Counted from the stretch's first letter, positions 27,350 through 39,086 are shown. The stretch: DNA of 60,332 nucleotides from Mastigamoeba balamuthi (GCA_902651635.1 CACRSC010000134.1:238856-299187), one strand, 5' to 3'. Numbers and translations: made by a program. The notes: generated from the sequence alone by a model not told the origin.

Positions 27350-27784
27350 GCTCAGTCCTCTGTCGGGACCCATCAGGCAGCCTTTGCACTGCTCCGTGTG
27401 CGTGTTCGTTGCACCGGGCTTTTCACGTGAGAACGAAAAAAAGACATGCACTCGTGGCCATCCATCCTCATTTTTCCCGTTCTCAGGGAATTCGAAGAAC
27501 CCCTTTCGGCGGTTTGGTCCCTTTTCTGCCCAGGAACTCAATTTTCCGTCTTTTCGCGCGGAAATGAAGGCTGCGGCGGCATCCCTGCAGGCGCCTGCGG
27601 GCCTACGCTCCTGGATTGTCTCCGCAGCATATGACAACCGAGAAATGGTCAAGAAATGGTGCCACGTAACGGTCTACCTGGGATTTTCTCGAGAAGAAGA
27701 TATTTAACCCAAGTCCCGCAAATAAACAACACAACTCAAGAAGCATAAACATTGCTCTCTCGTCTCCCCGCTCCAAAAGCACCC
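27350..27784. other. intergenic region, promoter of the CBM20 gene
   Basis: The 435-nt spacer holds the 3' flank of the Ca2+ pump, T-rich stretches, and an AGATATTT element about 80 nt before the next start. No coding or RNA signal is supported. Confidence 0.5.
27698..27705 (+). promoter_or_regulatory. AGATATTT promoter element of the CBM20 gene
   Basis: A perfect AGATATTT followed by AACCC lies 80 nt upstream of the CBM20 start codon. Confidence 0.45.
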
Positions 27785-28480
27785 ATGTTCCGCGGCTCCT
27801 ATGACAGCTTTGTCGGTGGCAGCTCTGTCGCCTTCCGCATGCACTACTGGACCAAATACGGCCAGAGTAAGCGCCGCCCTCGCTCCCACGTTGGCACTCC
27901 CCCTTTGTGTCGACAGCGCAGCCCGCTCAGCGGACACACCCCCCATGCCCGCTCCGCGCACTCACGGCACCCGCGCCAGGCCTGAGGGTGACAGGGTCCT
28001 ACGTGTCGAACGGCCAGACCATCGCCTGGGGGCTCCCCATGACGTGGACCCGCGGCCACGTGCGCACGCATACTCTCCCGACAGCCATCCCCCATCCCCC
28101 ATTCACCCCTCCCCTTTCCTTTCCAACCCACCGAAGCAAACAACAACGAGAAGAGCAAATGCTGCGAGAAAAAAAACACACCCCCAAACCAACACCTGCA
28201 TCAAACGGGACTAACGAGGCCATCTCGGGGGGGTCGCCGCCTCCAGATGTGGACGGCGAAGCTGTCGATGCCGGCGGGGGCGACGGGGCTCGAGTACAGG
28301 TACTGGGTCTGCGAGGCGGGCAACAACGTGCGGGCCGAGGGCGGCGTGAGGCACGTGGCGGTGCCCCCGCCAGAGACCAAGTGCCTCGAGCTCGAGGACC
28401 AGTGGGACCGCATGCGCGACGAGGGCGACACCGGGGCGCACGAGAGGTCCTCCCCGCTCTCGGCACCCGACTCGGCTTGA
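27785..28480 (+). CDS. small CBM20 (starch/glycogen-binding) protein
   Basis: Three exons (27785-27866, 27980-28059, 28247-28480) give 131 residues. The fold signature runs through the whole protein: VAFRMHYWTKYGQ, LRVTGSYVSNGQ, ALPMTW-like GLPMTWTRGHMW, then LSMPAG and LEYRYWVCE. These match the CBM20 pattern of a first strand, a GQ-xLxVxGS turn, LPMxW, and the LPAGxxxEYKY strand. Such modules bind alpha-glucan chains in amylases, laforin and starch-interacting kinases. Here no catalytic domain is attached, so it may be a carbohydrate-binding adaptor. It lies directly upstream of the SPRY-BTB gene in the same orientation, but has its own stop and the next gene its own promoter element. Confidence 0.8.
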
Positions 28481-28963
28481 GAGAAGCCACTTCTCCACAC
28501 ACGATCTCCCACCCCTCCCCTCCCTCCTGCTCGCCTTTGCTGGTTGCCTCCACTTTTGAGTCGATTGGATGCAACAATGGGCCCCCGGCGGGTCGTGGAG
28601 AGCTAGCGGCCCCCACCGCCTCCCGCCTCTCAGACATATTCTTTTCGGCGTCGGCTCCAGCCAGTCGGGAGGCCCCTCGCCCGACTGCGTCTGTGCACAT
28701 GGGGTGTTTGTTGGCGGGGATGGCCAAACATGGCACAGGCATCGAAAAAAGAAGGGTGCATGTCAATCTGAACTTGGGCAAAACACTCCGGCCGGGCATC
28801 TGAGCACGATCCTCTCCGCCAAGCACGCGCTCGTGGGATTGCAGCGCAGTGCCCCCGGGGTTGCAGAATGCATGGGAGGGCGGGGGGCACGATCAGAGGA
28901 CCACCACACAAGCTCCCGAAATCTAGATTCCCGGAAAAGATCTCGGACAGATATTGTCGCGAT
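28481..28963. other. intergenic region upstream of the SPRY-BTB gene
   Basis: This 483-nt stretch has no exon-like segment. It ends with an AGATATTG element directly before the next start codon. If it were an intron joining the CBM20 and SPRY exons it would be far longer than any other intron seen here. Confidence 0.5.
28949..28956 (+). promoter_or_regulatory. AGATATTG promoter element of the SPRY-BTB gene
   Basis: AGATATTG ends 7 nt before the proposed ATG at 28964. If transcription starts downstream of it, the 5' leader is extremely short or the true start codon lies further on. Confidence 0.35.
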
Positions 28964-31900
28964 ATGAGCTCGCGCGGCGCGGGGGAGATCACATGGCGCG
29001 GCCGCGGTGCTGACCTTCGCGTCGAGTATGGCGGTGCGCGCTATCGACGCGGCCACGCACCGCTGCGGCGCCAGCATCTTGGCAGCGGCTTTGGAATTAA
29101 CCCGCGAATCTGAATTGAATCGCAGGGCCGAGGTCGCAGGACGAGAAGACCGCCAACTGCGACGAGGTGCTGCTGCTCAAGACCGCCGCGTACCTGCCGC
29201 TGACCCCGACGTTCTACTTCGAGGTCGCCGTGCTCCACACAGGGTGCGGTCCCCGTTGGGCCTCGTCCCAGGCGGTCCACCCCTGGCCAGCCCAGCCCGC
29301 TCGCCAACCCCTGCTTATTGCAGCGACATCTCCGTCGGGATCTGCGACAACGCGATGAGCATCGGGATGCCTGGTGAGCTGCCCACTCCCCTTCCTCCCA
29401 AACACTCAGCTCCTGCGTCCCTGCCGGTACTGAAACGTGATGCATAATCGAGGGTGGGCGGATGTGTCTGTGGGGTACCGCAGCAAGAACGGGCGCCTCA
29501 TGGTGGGGTCCACCAAGGGCACTCCCTTCGGGCCCCCTTACAAGGCGGGCGACGTTGTCAGTGTGTGCGAGGCTTCACCCACCCCCTTCCTCCCTCGCGA
29601 GACGCAGCCCCACTAACGCCCCTGGGCCAGCCTGCTCAACAAGGAGCAGAGCGCCATCTCGTACATGCTCAACGGCCAGCACCTGGGTTCGGATCCCCTC
29701 TGGGTCAGTTTTTCTCCTGGCTCATTGACTGCGCAAAACCCCCTCCTTGCTGGTGCCTGGGGACCGCAGGCAAGAGGCACACAATGCTGCTGGGCAAGAT
29801 CCACGCCGCTGTGGGGCTCGCCACCAGAGGCGCGGCCATCGAGGCCAACTTCGGATCCACTCCGTTCAAGTACAGCCCTCGCCTAGCAGAGGTGCGGGTG
29901 CTGTGCGTTACCCGGCGCTGACTCTTGTTACGCCCAGGGGCCGGAGAACGTGTGTGACTGCCTGCGGCTGGCGCTGGACAACGAGCTGTACTTCCCGGAC
30001 ATCGCGTTCACGTTCGAGGATACAGGCCGCGTAGTGCTCGCGCACAAGGCCATCCTGGCAGCGCGGTCGCTGCAGTTCGAGCTCCTCTTCGAGGACGGTG
30101 GCCACGGCCCCGCGCCCGCGGGCTTTGAAGAAGCGACGGCAGCGGTGACCAGGATGCGGATCAGCCACGACTCAGAGCTGTTCTGCAAGCTTCTCAAGTT
30201 TGTGTACTGCGGCCGGCTGAGCCTCCGAGACAAGGAGACGGCCAAGAGGCTCATGGAGCTCGCCGCCATCTACTCGGTCGACACGCTCCTCGCGGGGTGC
30301 CAGGAGGCCATGTCCTTCAACTTCGGTACACGCGCGCCAGGCCTCCCTGCTTCTCACGTCTCGTGCAGAGAAGAAGCCGGTCGAGCTGATGAAGATACTG
30401 CTGCACGCGTTTAGGTCTACACGTAACGGGTCTTGCCACGCCAAGAGGTACAAGCGGCTGCTCAAGAGCAAGGGCGTGACCGTGGATACGGTCGGAACGG
30501 TCACCTTGTCGATGCTCAAGACGTGGGGCATCTCGATCGCTGGCCACCGCAACAGCATTGTCTCGGCCATCGGCCACTTCGAGTCTGAGGAGCGGAAAGG
30601 CACGCATGGCGCCCCAGCGGCACACACTCCGCCATCCACTGACGCACAGCCCACCGTGCAGTGGCCGCGAGGGCACAGCAGCAGCAGAGCCGCAGGCCGT
30701 TCGTTGTGGAGGAGTCGCCCGAGAGGATGGTCGCGGACATGATGAAAATCGCATGCAAAACGGCGTTCTCCGACGTCAGGTTCGTGGCGGTGCCCGAGGG
30801 TTCTGCGCCCGAGGCGCGCGACCAGGCAGCCGTGCCGTGGAGCCCCTCGTGGAAGGGGAAAGAGAAGGCCGACGAGGGCGCGGCCACGAGCCCCGTGGCA
30901 GAGCCGCCAGACACGCCCAGGAGCGCAGCAGCGCGTGACAAGAGGGTCCTCCTGCCCGCGCACAGAGTCGTCCTGGCCACGGCGTCGAAGAGCCTACGGT
31001 GCACAACCACCGCGCAGACACCAGAACTCAACACACCACTGCTCAGGGAGCTCCTACAGAAGCCGTACGACAAGATGCTGCCGCCATCGCACGTTGCACC
31101 TTCGTCCCCCTGTGCTGCTGCTGCTACTTCTGCCCCGGTTTCCCCTTCCGCTATTGCTGCTGCTGCTGCTCCTGTTGCGGCTGCTGCACCGGCGAGCTCG
31201 GAAGCTGTCGGCCCAATAGACGAGCCTCCGTCGCCCCCTCCGCTATCAGAGGACGCGGGCGACCAGAGCCACGGTTCTGCTGCCGCTTCTCCAGCCCCCG
31301 CGGCGGCGGCCGCCGCACCCACAGCTGCCGACTCGAGCGGCGTGCCGTCGCCGGGGCCAGAGACCACTGCGCCGCCGCCAGGGGACACGGAGCAGCACGT
31401 GGAGGGCGTTGCGGCCCCGGAGGAACCCGAGCCCCAGAAGCCAGAGGCCGCAGCAGCAGCAGCCGCGCCGTCGGCGGCATTGGCAGCGACCGCTACGAGA
31501 GAGGACTTCCTCGCGCGGGCACAGGAGCTGACGGACACGTTCCAGGCGTCCGGGGAGCTCGGGGACCGCATCGGCGACGCCATCGACCTGCTGCTGACGT
31601 ATCTATCGCAGGACCACGACGGCGAGGTGGATCGCGCCAACGCCGCCCGGGCACTCGACGAGGCCATCGACGCTGCGGGGTCGCCGTCGCTCGGAGGGCC
31701 GCCGACGACGGAGCCGCCCGCTGACCAGGCGCTGGCAACTGTGAGGATGGCGGACGCCGAAATGGCCCGGTCGTCGAGCGACAGCACGCTGAGGAGGGAG
31801 GCGCCAGAGCAGGCCAAGCCGCGGGAGAGCACGCTCGAGGAGCTCATGGACAGACACGGCGTCGACCCCGACAGCGTCGGATGGCTGGGCGAGCTGGGCT

Positions 31901-34114
31901 TCACTGGCCGCCAGGCAATCCTCGCCCTCGTCCGCAACGTCCGTAGCCGCAGAGTCCCCACCCCCGTCCTCTCCTCGCCCTCACGCGACAGCGCCCACAC
32001 GCACCTCTCGCATGACCGCACTCTCGTTCAACCTCACTTCCTCGCTCTCTTGCCTCGCCTCTCGAACGCTCTCGCGTGCCAGTCCCCCTATTAAACACAC
32101 CTGCCGAATTGACCTGGTGGGGCACAGAGCCGCAACGTGGAGGCGGCGGCGGACTGGCTGCTGTCGCAGGACGTGAGCACGCTGGACACGTCGTCGCTGG
32201 AGCCGCGGGCGCCGAGGACGTACATGCGTACATCGCTCAAGGCCAAGGAGAAGGACCGCAGGCCGCAGCCGGGGCCCAGGGACGACAGGAAGCGCCGAGC
32301 CGTGGTCGAGAGGAAGCCCGAGCACGGCGTCGCCCCGGCCCCTGACGACACGTCGTCCGGGACCGCCGTCTGCCAGAAGTGCTTCTCCGTCGTCCCCAAG
32401 GAGATGGTAGGCATCAAAAGAGCGCTCTTCTCGCAACACTCAATGCCTCTCGCTCGCGCGCGTCGGGCGCTGCCCCTGCTGCTGCTGCCGCCCCCCTAGG
32501 CGATGCGTGCGATGATCTGCCGGCACCAGCTCTGCATGGGATGCGCGTTGGTGCGCCGTGCCTCCTGCTTTGACTCATGTTGTGTTTCCCCTGACGTTTG
32601 ACTGCTATAACGCAGCGAAAGATACTGTCGACATGCAGGCGCTCGCTGAGGCCTGGAGCTGCTTGCACGTCCACATCGCCCCTCTTCTTCTCTGACACGC
32701 ACCCCCCGCGCGCGCAAGACGGCGGCCCGCGCAAGTTCCTGTGCCCTCTGAAGCGGTGCCTCGGGGAGATCGGACCGCTGAGAGTGTCGCAGTACCTGTC
32801 GCTGCCCGTGGAGCAGTACGTCGCCGCCTCGAGGCTCCGCGAGCTCGAGGAAGCCGTCGGCAGGCGGCAGCTCGACGAGGCCACGTGGCGCCGCCAGCGC
32901 ACGCCCGTCAACGTCGTCGTCGACGAGGGCCAGGTGTCGCCCGAATCCCTGCGCGCGTTCATGTTGTGGCTCTACGGCAACTTCGACCTGCCGCGGGCGC
33001 TCAGCGCGGCCAGCAGCGCGCTGCCCGAGGACTCGCAGGTGCACAGGAGGCTGCTCGAGGGCCTGGCGCAGGCGGCGTCGGCGTTTGGCGAGACGGTCCT
33101 CTTTGCGCAGTGCACGCGCATGCTGTGCGACAGCATCGCGCTGACCCCGCAGAACGTCGGCAAGGCGCTCGCGTTCGCGCTCGACACGATACCCGTGTGC
33201 CCGCAGGCGGAGATGCTCTCGGTGCGCTGCCGCGAGTTCGTGTCCAAGAACATCGCAAAGCTCGCGGACATGCCCGCGGTGCACATCGCCTGGCGGCCAG
33301 ACGTCGTCGGCAGCGTCCTGCCCGACCTCTCGTCGCTGCTGGCGCAGCACATCGGCGAGGTGCTCGTGCCCCTCAAGGTCGTTAAGTTCGCGCACGACCA
33401 CCACCCGCTGGCCACGTTCCTCAAGGTCGAGGGAACAGTCCGCGTGCGTCTGCCTGCCAGTCCCCCATCTGCCCCTCCCACCCGCGCGCCCCTCACTTGC
33501 TGGTCTTGCGCCCGCCCGCTGGCCGAACAGATCACGTACTCTCTGCAACACCGCGAGACTGAAGGGTACCGCAAGGCTACGGAGGTCTTCGACGAGCTGC
33601 TGAACGTTGGCCACCACTGCGGCATTCCGGTTCGTACTGCCCTGCCCCTCCTCGCTCCGATCGTTCGCACGCGTAACGAGCTTTGCGCTCCACTCAAGGA
33701 CCTGCTGCTGCGCTGCGCTGTGTTCTTCGTGGACGAGGTGGCGAACATGACGGAGGAGGCCCGCCTGCGCGTCAGGGAGAGCTCCGGGTTCACTGCGGAC
33801 TTCGCCAAGACCGTCTCGAAGCAGCTTGTGGCTCTGAAGATCGACGCGAACCGCGTTGAGCCCCGCTGCCAGATCTGCAACGATGCGTTCAACCTCTTTG
33901 TCAAGAGGGTGCGCTCCAAACACCCCTCTGTCCTTCTCACGCTAGTCGCTTGGCGCCCTCCACGCAGAGGATTTGCTGTAACTGCCACAGGTGCATCTGC
34001 AAGAAGTGCAGGAGGGTCGTCCACAACACGCCGCCGTTCTATGGGTGGCCGGTGCCCGCGAAGCTGTGCGTGCGGTGTGCTCTTGTCCAGCAACTTTGCG
34101 CGCCGTTTGTCTAG
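28964..34114 (+). CDS. large SPRY-BTB-UBA-RING-like multidomain protein
   Basis: The start at 28964 (MSSRGAGEITWRG) joins in phase over intron 29007-29125. A SPRY domain follows over several exons: FYFEVAVLHTG, ISVGICDNAM, RLMVGSTKGTPFGPPY, AISYMLNG, AAVGLATRGAA, FGSTPFKY. Next is a BTB domain (YFPDIAFTFE, LAHKAILAARS, LLKFVYCGRLSL) with a BACK-like helical part. A 62-nt GC-AG intron (30600-30661) leads to a second BTB-like start (FSDVRFVAVPEGS, LLPAHRVVLATAS), an Ala/Pro-rich linker and a UBA-like helix set (WLGELGFTGRQAILAL, NVEAAADWLLSQ). Then comes a RING-like array (CQKCFS, CRHQLCMGC, CPLKRC), a third BTB-like segment (LRAFMLWLYGNF), and a C-terminal zinc module (CQICNDAF, CCNCHRCICKKC). 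It may be a ubiquitin-ligase scaffold. A split into two genes near 30600 is possible because that junction rests only on phase. Confidence 0.6.
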
Positions 34115-34208
34115 ACTGTTACACGTAGTCACAAACTCTAATAGCTTTGTCTGGACACACCACCCCGATCGCTGCTTCCGAGTCACACGGGCGTTGTTTA
34201 TTCGCTTC

Positions 34209-35639
34209 CTACATAGAGCAATTGGCTGCAGTTGCGTGATGCGTGCAGAGAGTGTGGTGCTGGTGGTGGTGGTGCGCTACAGTGGATGGGGTCGTCTCGG
34301 CGTTCGTGCGTATGGTCGCGTACAAGCACGGGAACTTGCTCTCGAGAAACTGAATTGAGTCCTTCAACCTGGGCGTTGCTGTTAGCCGAGCAGGGCAGGC
34401 GAGCGCATGCTGGCCGTACGACAGTTGCAGCTGGGCGTAGTCCGTGAAGACAGCCTCGTTCCGCAGAGACAGCGCAAGGGGCTGCGGCGGGTGCGAGGCA
34501 AGCATTGTTACCTCTTCCTGCCGCCCCTCGCAGGCCGCGCCCTCGGCCGCCCCGTGGGCCTGCAGCACTGCGGTGGCGAGCTCCTCCCTCGGCAGCAGCG
34601 ACGTGGGCGTGTGCAGAATGCACAGGTCGAGCGTGTGCCTGGCCTTGGCTGCCAGCTCTCTCGAGTGCAGCGCCCCGGGCCGCGACAGCTCGTACAGCGT
34701 GCTGTCCTGGGGAACCCGGGACACCCTCCAGTCCAGTGCCTTTGCCGTGGTCAAGGGGCCGTCAGATCGGTGCTCGGGCCGTGCTGCTGCCTGCCAACTG
34801 GGGGGAGGAGCACCTGCAGGACCTCGCGCTCGACAGAGACGATTTCGTCGGGGGTGAACGCCCCGGCAGTCATGCGCGAGAGCAGCTGCACGCTGGGCGG
34901 GTGGATCTCCTCCATCTTGGCTGCCACGAGCAGGCTGGAGACCCCCAGCAGCTGGAAGTTGTCCGCTCGCACGTGCATGCCCGACACCGCCATGAACGTG
35001 TCGACGTACGACACCGCCGCCTGCCACGTGGACCTGTACATCCGCAGGTCCTCGCACACCTTTTTTTCGGCAGGGCGGCTGTCAAACCGACAGACGCGCA
35101 GCAGCAGAGCCCGGGGGAGGCCGGGAGGACGAGGGGCACACCTCCGACATCCAGCTGCACAGCACGAGCCGCATGCGTGGCGTTATGTGCGGCTGCCTCT
35201 GCACCCACCCGCACGCCCCCTGCGGGTGAAAGCGTTGGGGGTGATTCACAGCACAAGGGCAAGCAGCAGCAGTAGCAGCAGCAGCAGCCACAGTGCCCAC
35301 TTGGGAGCAGTCTGTGGGCTGAGCCACTGTGTGAACTGTGCGCCACCACCGCTGCAACTCGTCCACACCCGCAAGAGTGGCAGGGCTCACCGTGGCGTGG
35401 AGCGGGAGGGAGGAAGCAGAGGGCCTCGGCGGGGTGTGGGTGGAGCGGGTGGTGCAGTGCGTCGTCCCGTGGGCTCTGCTCAGCCCGCTGGGATTGCACT
35501 GGGGGGTCGCCGCCGTCGTCTGCTGCGTCCGGGGGCTCCGGGCCCGCGGCCGGGCCTTCTCGTGGCGCAGGCTGAAGCGGCTGCGCCTCAGGAAGCGCCC
35601 GAAGAGCACCAGAACGATCCGGCTGACAGCAGTCCTCAT
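34209..35639 (-). CDS. cyclin-like protein
   Basis: The start at 35639 gives MRTAVSRIVLVLFGRF, a basic N-terminus. After one or two introns the cyclin box begins: PHITPRMRLVLCSWMSE, then VCEDLRMYRSTWQAAVSYVD and the diagnostic LLGVSSLLVAAKMEE followed by HPPSVQLLSRMT and VEREVLQ. The MRxxLxxWMxEV and LxAxKxEE patterns identify the first cyclin fold of a CDK-binding cyclin of the A/B type. A second helical half (LDWRVSRVPQ to LEFLESKFP-like) and a His-rich tail follow. The stop is at 34209-34211, only about 95 nt from the stop of the convergent BTB gene. No clear destruction box is visible in the part I can read. The subtype is uncertain. Confidence 0.75.
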
Positions 35640-35782
35640 TGTTTCCCGCCACAACCAGAGCGGACTAAAAAAGGGGAAGAGAGGGGGAGGAAGGAAGCAG
35701 TGCGGGCTCTTCTTCACACAACAAGATAGGAGAATCTTCTTATTACACCCTCCCCCTTCCCTTTTTTTGCAAGCGGTCTTAA

Positions 35783-38487
35783 TCAATTGAGCGGCTGCGC
35801 GGCCACGGCGCGCACTTCGACGACGTAGACCGGGCACGTCTGTGTCTCGTCGAACAGGAACAGCTCCGTCTGGCCCGCGTCTGCGTGGCTGTCGTACCCG
35901 GGCGTGGGGTCCATCGTCCCGGCCACCCGGTCGTCCTGGCCGCCCACCGGCTCCGGCTGCTCCTGCTGCACCACCAGCGTCCTCCCTGGCAGGCACTTGA
36001 GCATCACAACGCGCACGGAATCTCCCTGCGCGGCACCAGCGGTCAGTCCCCGTGGCCGAGCAGAGACAGAGGGCTCGCCTCGTTGGGCGGGCACGGGACC
36101 CGCTGGCCATCGGCGCAGGTCATCGACGTGCTGTACGGCACAGCGTCGTCGACGTAGCGGCTGACGTAGACGCCTTTGGTCGGGTCTCCGATGCGGCCCG
36201 GGATGGGCGTGCACCCCCGGTTGGGGTTCATCGGGTGGCCCGACCTCAGCAGCCCGCGCTGGCAGATGGTGTCGATGTTGCCGATGGGCGACCCGTGGAA
36301 CGCCGTCTGGTCGCCCACCGCCCCCTCTGGCCTCCCGAGCGCCGCCCTCATGTACTCCCTCCTCATCTCGAACCACCTCTCCAGCGACGCGTTCTCGACC
36401 CTCCACACGCACGCGGGGACGTACGCCAGCGCCCCCGCCTCGGCGCACGGCCGTGTGTGCTGCGGCCAGCCCGCGCAGAACGCGGCGAGGTCGGCGCCCG
36501 ATAGCTCCGTGAACACGTAGTCGAGGTCCGTCGACATCCTGCACAGCTCCTCGTGTATGGGCTCCTCCGGACCTGGCGGCGACTCGCGCTGGCGCAGGAA
36601 CTGCGGGACCGCCAGCGTGCTGCCCAGCAGCCCGAGCTTCTCGGCGGCCTGGTCGGCGATGTCGTCGTGCTTGAGGCACAGCATCGAGAACCTCTTGCGC
36701 CGGTCGTACTCGCACTCGGAGTCGAGCCTCGCGTACCCCCTCCGCCGCCGCCAGAGGAGCGCCATCGCCACCGTCCCGAAGATCAGCAGCCCGAACACGC
36801 TGCCCGCCGCGACGGCGACCCACAGAAACGGCGGCAGACGCGGCGACACGGCGACCGCGAGCGACTGCGAGGCGGGCTGCGACAGCCGCCCGGACAGCGC
36901 GAACACGGCGACCTCCTCGCGGCCCACGCAGCTCTCCCCCGGCACGCCGCGCAGCGTGCGCGTGGCCCCGTCGTAGCCCAGCCAGGCGGGCAGCGCGCCC
37001 GGCTGGTAGTCGAGCAGGAAGCCCCGCGAGTCCCTGAAGCTCCCCTGCGGTATTTGGAACTCGAAGTGCGACCCGACGCGCGCGTCCTGCTGGCGCAGGG
37101 GGTCGCCGACGGTGACGTTGGACGCGCCGCCGAAGAGCAGGACGATCTGCCCGGCCGAGCCCACGGCGATGTCCGAGGCAGAGTCGCCGTTGACGTCGCC
37201 CGCGTGCGCGACGGATGAGCCCAGGCGGCCGCGCGGCCCCGCCTCGAGGTACCACCACTGCGGCGCGGTGGCGTTCACGGGCACGGCCGCGGGGCTGAAG
37301 ACGAGCTCGCGGCCCCAGGGCCTGCCGCGGCCGCCCAGCACGACGAAGCACCGCCCGGCGGCCTCGGAGCACAGCGCGAGGTCGTCGACAGCGTCGCCCG
37401 ACATGTCTCCGGCGGGGGACGCAGAGGACCAGTTGCCGCCGCCCACCAGCGCAGCGGCGTTGGTGCCGTCCGCGGTGCTGAGGAGCAGGCGCGCGGCGGA
37501 GCGGCCGGGGCCGTAGACAACGTACCAGCGGGCGCTGGCCTGCGAGCCCAGGACCACGTCCGAGAGCCCGTCGCCGTCGACGTCGCCGGCGGCGGCAACG
37601 ACGAGCCCGGCCCAGGAGCCCTCGTCCGCCACGACGGTGAAGCACCCGCTGGCGTTGTCCGTGTGCATGACGGCCGGCCACCGCGCCCTGCCGTAGACGA
37701 CGTGGGAGACCGCCTGGGCGCCCACCAGAGACCCCACCAGCAGGTCCTGCACGCCGTCCCCGTCGACGTCGCCGGCGCCACTGACGTCGCTCAGAGCACC
37801 GGCGTCGCTGACTACCGAGGCAAGCCCCTGCATGACGAGCTCCACGGCGCCGACGCGCTCGGGCCACCGCGCCTTGCGGCCAAACACGACAAACACGCTC
37901 GAAGCGCCGCGGCAACCGACGACGACGTCGCTCAGGCCGTCGCCGTTGATGTCGGCGACGCCGAGCAGCCCGCCCCACGCCGCGCAGGCCGCCCCGCCGC
38001 GCGGCTGCTCCTCCGCGACCTCGACGGCGAGCCCCCGGGGCCTGAGCCGCGGGTCGAGTTCCGATTGCGCCGCCCACGAGGCCCTCGGCCTGCCCAGCAC
38101 CACGTACACGCGCGGCGGGCACGCGATCGCCACGTCACCAAATCCGTCGCCGTCGAAATCCCCGGAACCGGCGGCCGACGCCACCGGCGCGCCGCAGAGC
38201 AGCGATGACGTGGCGTTGCCGACGTGGCCGCCGCCTCCGCGGGCGCCGAATACGACGCGCGCGGTGACGTTTTCGAGCGCGACGACGTCGGACACCGCGT
38301 CGCCGTCGACGTCGCCGGCGTGTGCCACGTCACTGCGGAGGTTGGGGTGCGGCGAGGCGACGCGGGCGCCGCCGTTGCGCCCGTCGAGCAGGTCTGCGCG
38401 GATGGGAGGCCACGAGAGCGCGGGGGCGGGGGTCTGGAGGAGCGCGAGGGTCGCGGCGGCCACGGCGACGAGCAGAGCCCGCGTCAT
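35783..38487 (-). CDS. FG-GAP transmembrane receptor with cytoplasmic PARP domain
   Basis: One large exon (38487-36079) and one small exon (36025-35783) give about 883 residues. MTRALLVAVAAATLALLQ is a signal peptide. Seven FG-GAP calcium-type loops follow: GDVDGDAVSDV, GDFDGDGFGDV, ADINGDGLSDV, GDVDGDGVQDL, GDVDGDGLSDV, GDMSGDAVDDL and GDVNGDSASDI. Seven loops fit an integrin-alpha-like propeller. A He_PIG/dystroglycan-type domain follows (LPAWLGYDGATRTLRGVPG), then a membrane helix (about residues 550-573) with an RRRR stop-transfer signal. The cytoplasmic end is a PARP catalytic domain: FHGSP (His731), GVYVS (Tyr774) and QTELFLFD (Glu about 857), preserving the H-Y-E triad of PARP enzymes. 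Intron 36026-36078 probably uses a GC donor; a weaker GT donor at CGG|GTCCCG is also in phase. Confidence 0.88.
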
Positions 38488-38547
38488 CGAGCCGAGGCGA
38501 GCAAGCAAGCGGTGGTTCAAGATTTCCCATCCGCAGGAAAATCTGGG

Positions 38548-38555
38548 CGATATTT
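38548..38555 (-). promoter_or_regulatory. AAATATCG promoter element of the PARP receptor gene
   Basis: On the minus strand this reads AAATATCG, about 60 nt upstream of the receptor start codon. Confidence 0.4.
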
Positions 38556-39031
38556 GGCGCGGGCTTGAGCCGTCAATCAACGAGTCACTTCGATTGAGAA
38601 GGTGTGGGCGCAAAGAAGATGAAGGAGTCTCACTGAGGATGGGAAATGGATCCTTGAATACTCGAGTGTATGGCATTGCTACACAATCATTGCACCCACT
38701 GCGCGTAGGCTGCTGCACACGAGTTTGAGTGCCTGCGGTGGAATCGTTTGGAGAACCTGTTAGAGCTGTTGCCAGTGCTGGTGGTGGTGCAGCAGTGGGA
38801 GGACTGCCAATGTCTGCTCCCCAGATCTTCGTGCCTGAATTGAGCCACGGCCATGCGATGCGAGGGAGAGCTGGAGTCGATGTATGCGGAGGAAGGCGAG
38901 CCACTAAAACCTCCTTCATTATCATTAGCGGTGTGAGCACTCGCCCTGTTGCGGTGCCAGTGAATTCACCAAGAAGAGTGTTGTGTGAGTTGAGCATAGC
39001 AATGAAGACTCCGCTCTGCGCTGATCTTTGC

Positions 39032-39039
39032 CGATATTT
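39032..39039 (+). promoter_or_regulatory. CGATATTT promoter element of transketolase
   Basis: CGATATTT followed by CGGATC lies about 48 nt upstream of the transketolase ATG. A TATA-like cataaatag lies between the two. Confidence 0.45.
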
Positions 39040-39086
39040 CGGATCGCGAGCGGCATAAATAGCGCATACGACCATTGAGCCACGAC

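Larger units (their letters stand above)
38488..39086. other. divergent promoter region with AT-rich insert
   Basis: The spacer separates the PARP receptor gene (left, minus) from transketolase (right, plus). An element of the AGATATTT family lies near each start. The middle (about 38590-39040) is AT-richer than the genes. The minus-strand frame of the receptor stays open upstream for about 220 codons, but the signal peptide marks the start at 38487 and the upstream peptide has no recognisable domain. Confidence 0.5.

Noticed and set aside
27785-34114. CBM20 and SPRY-BTB as one gene
   Set aside because: The CBM20 frame has its own stop at 28480, the gap of about 480 nt is too long for an intron here, and a promoter-like element precedes the SPRY start.
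35783-38122. Long Arg/Gly-rich open frame on the minus strand
   Set aside because: It is a shadow frame of the FG-GAP coding exon caused by high GC; only its last part after 36025 is real coding sequence.
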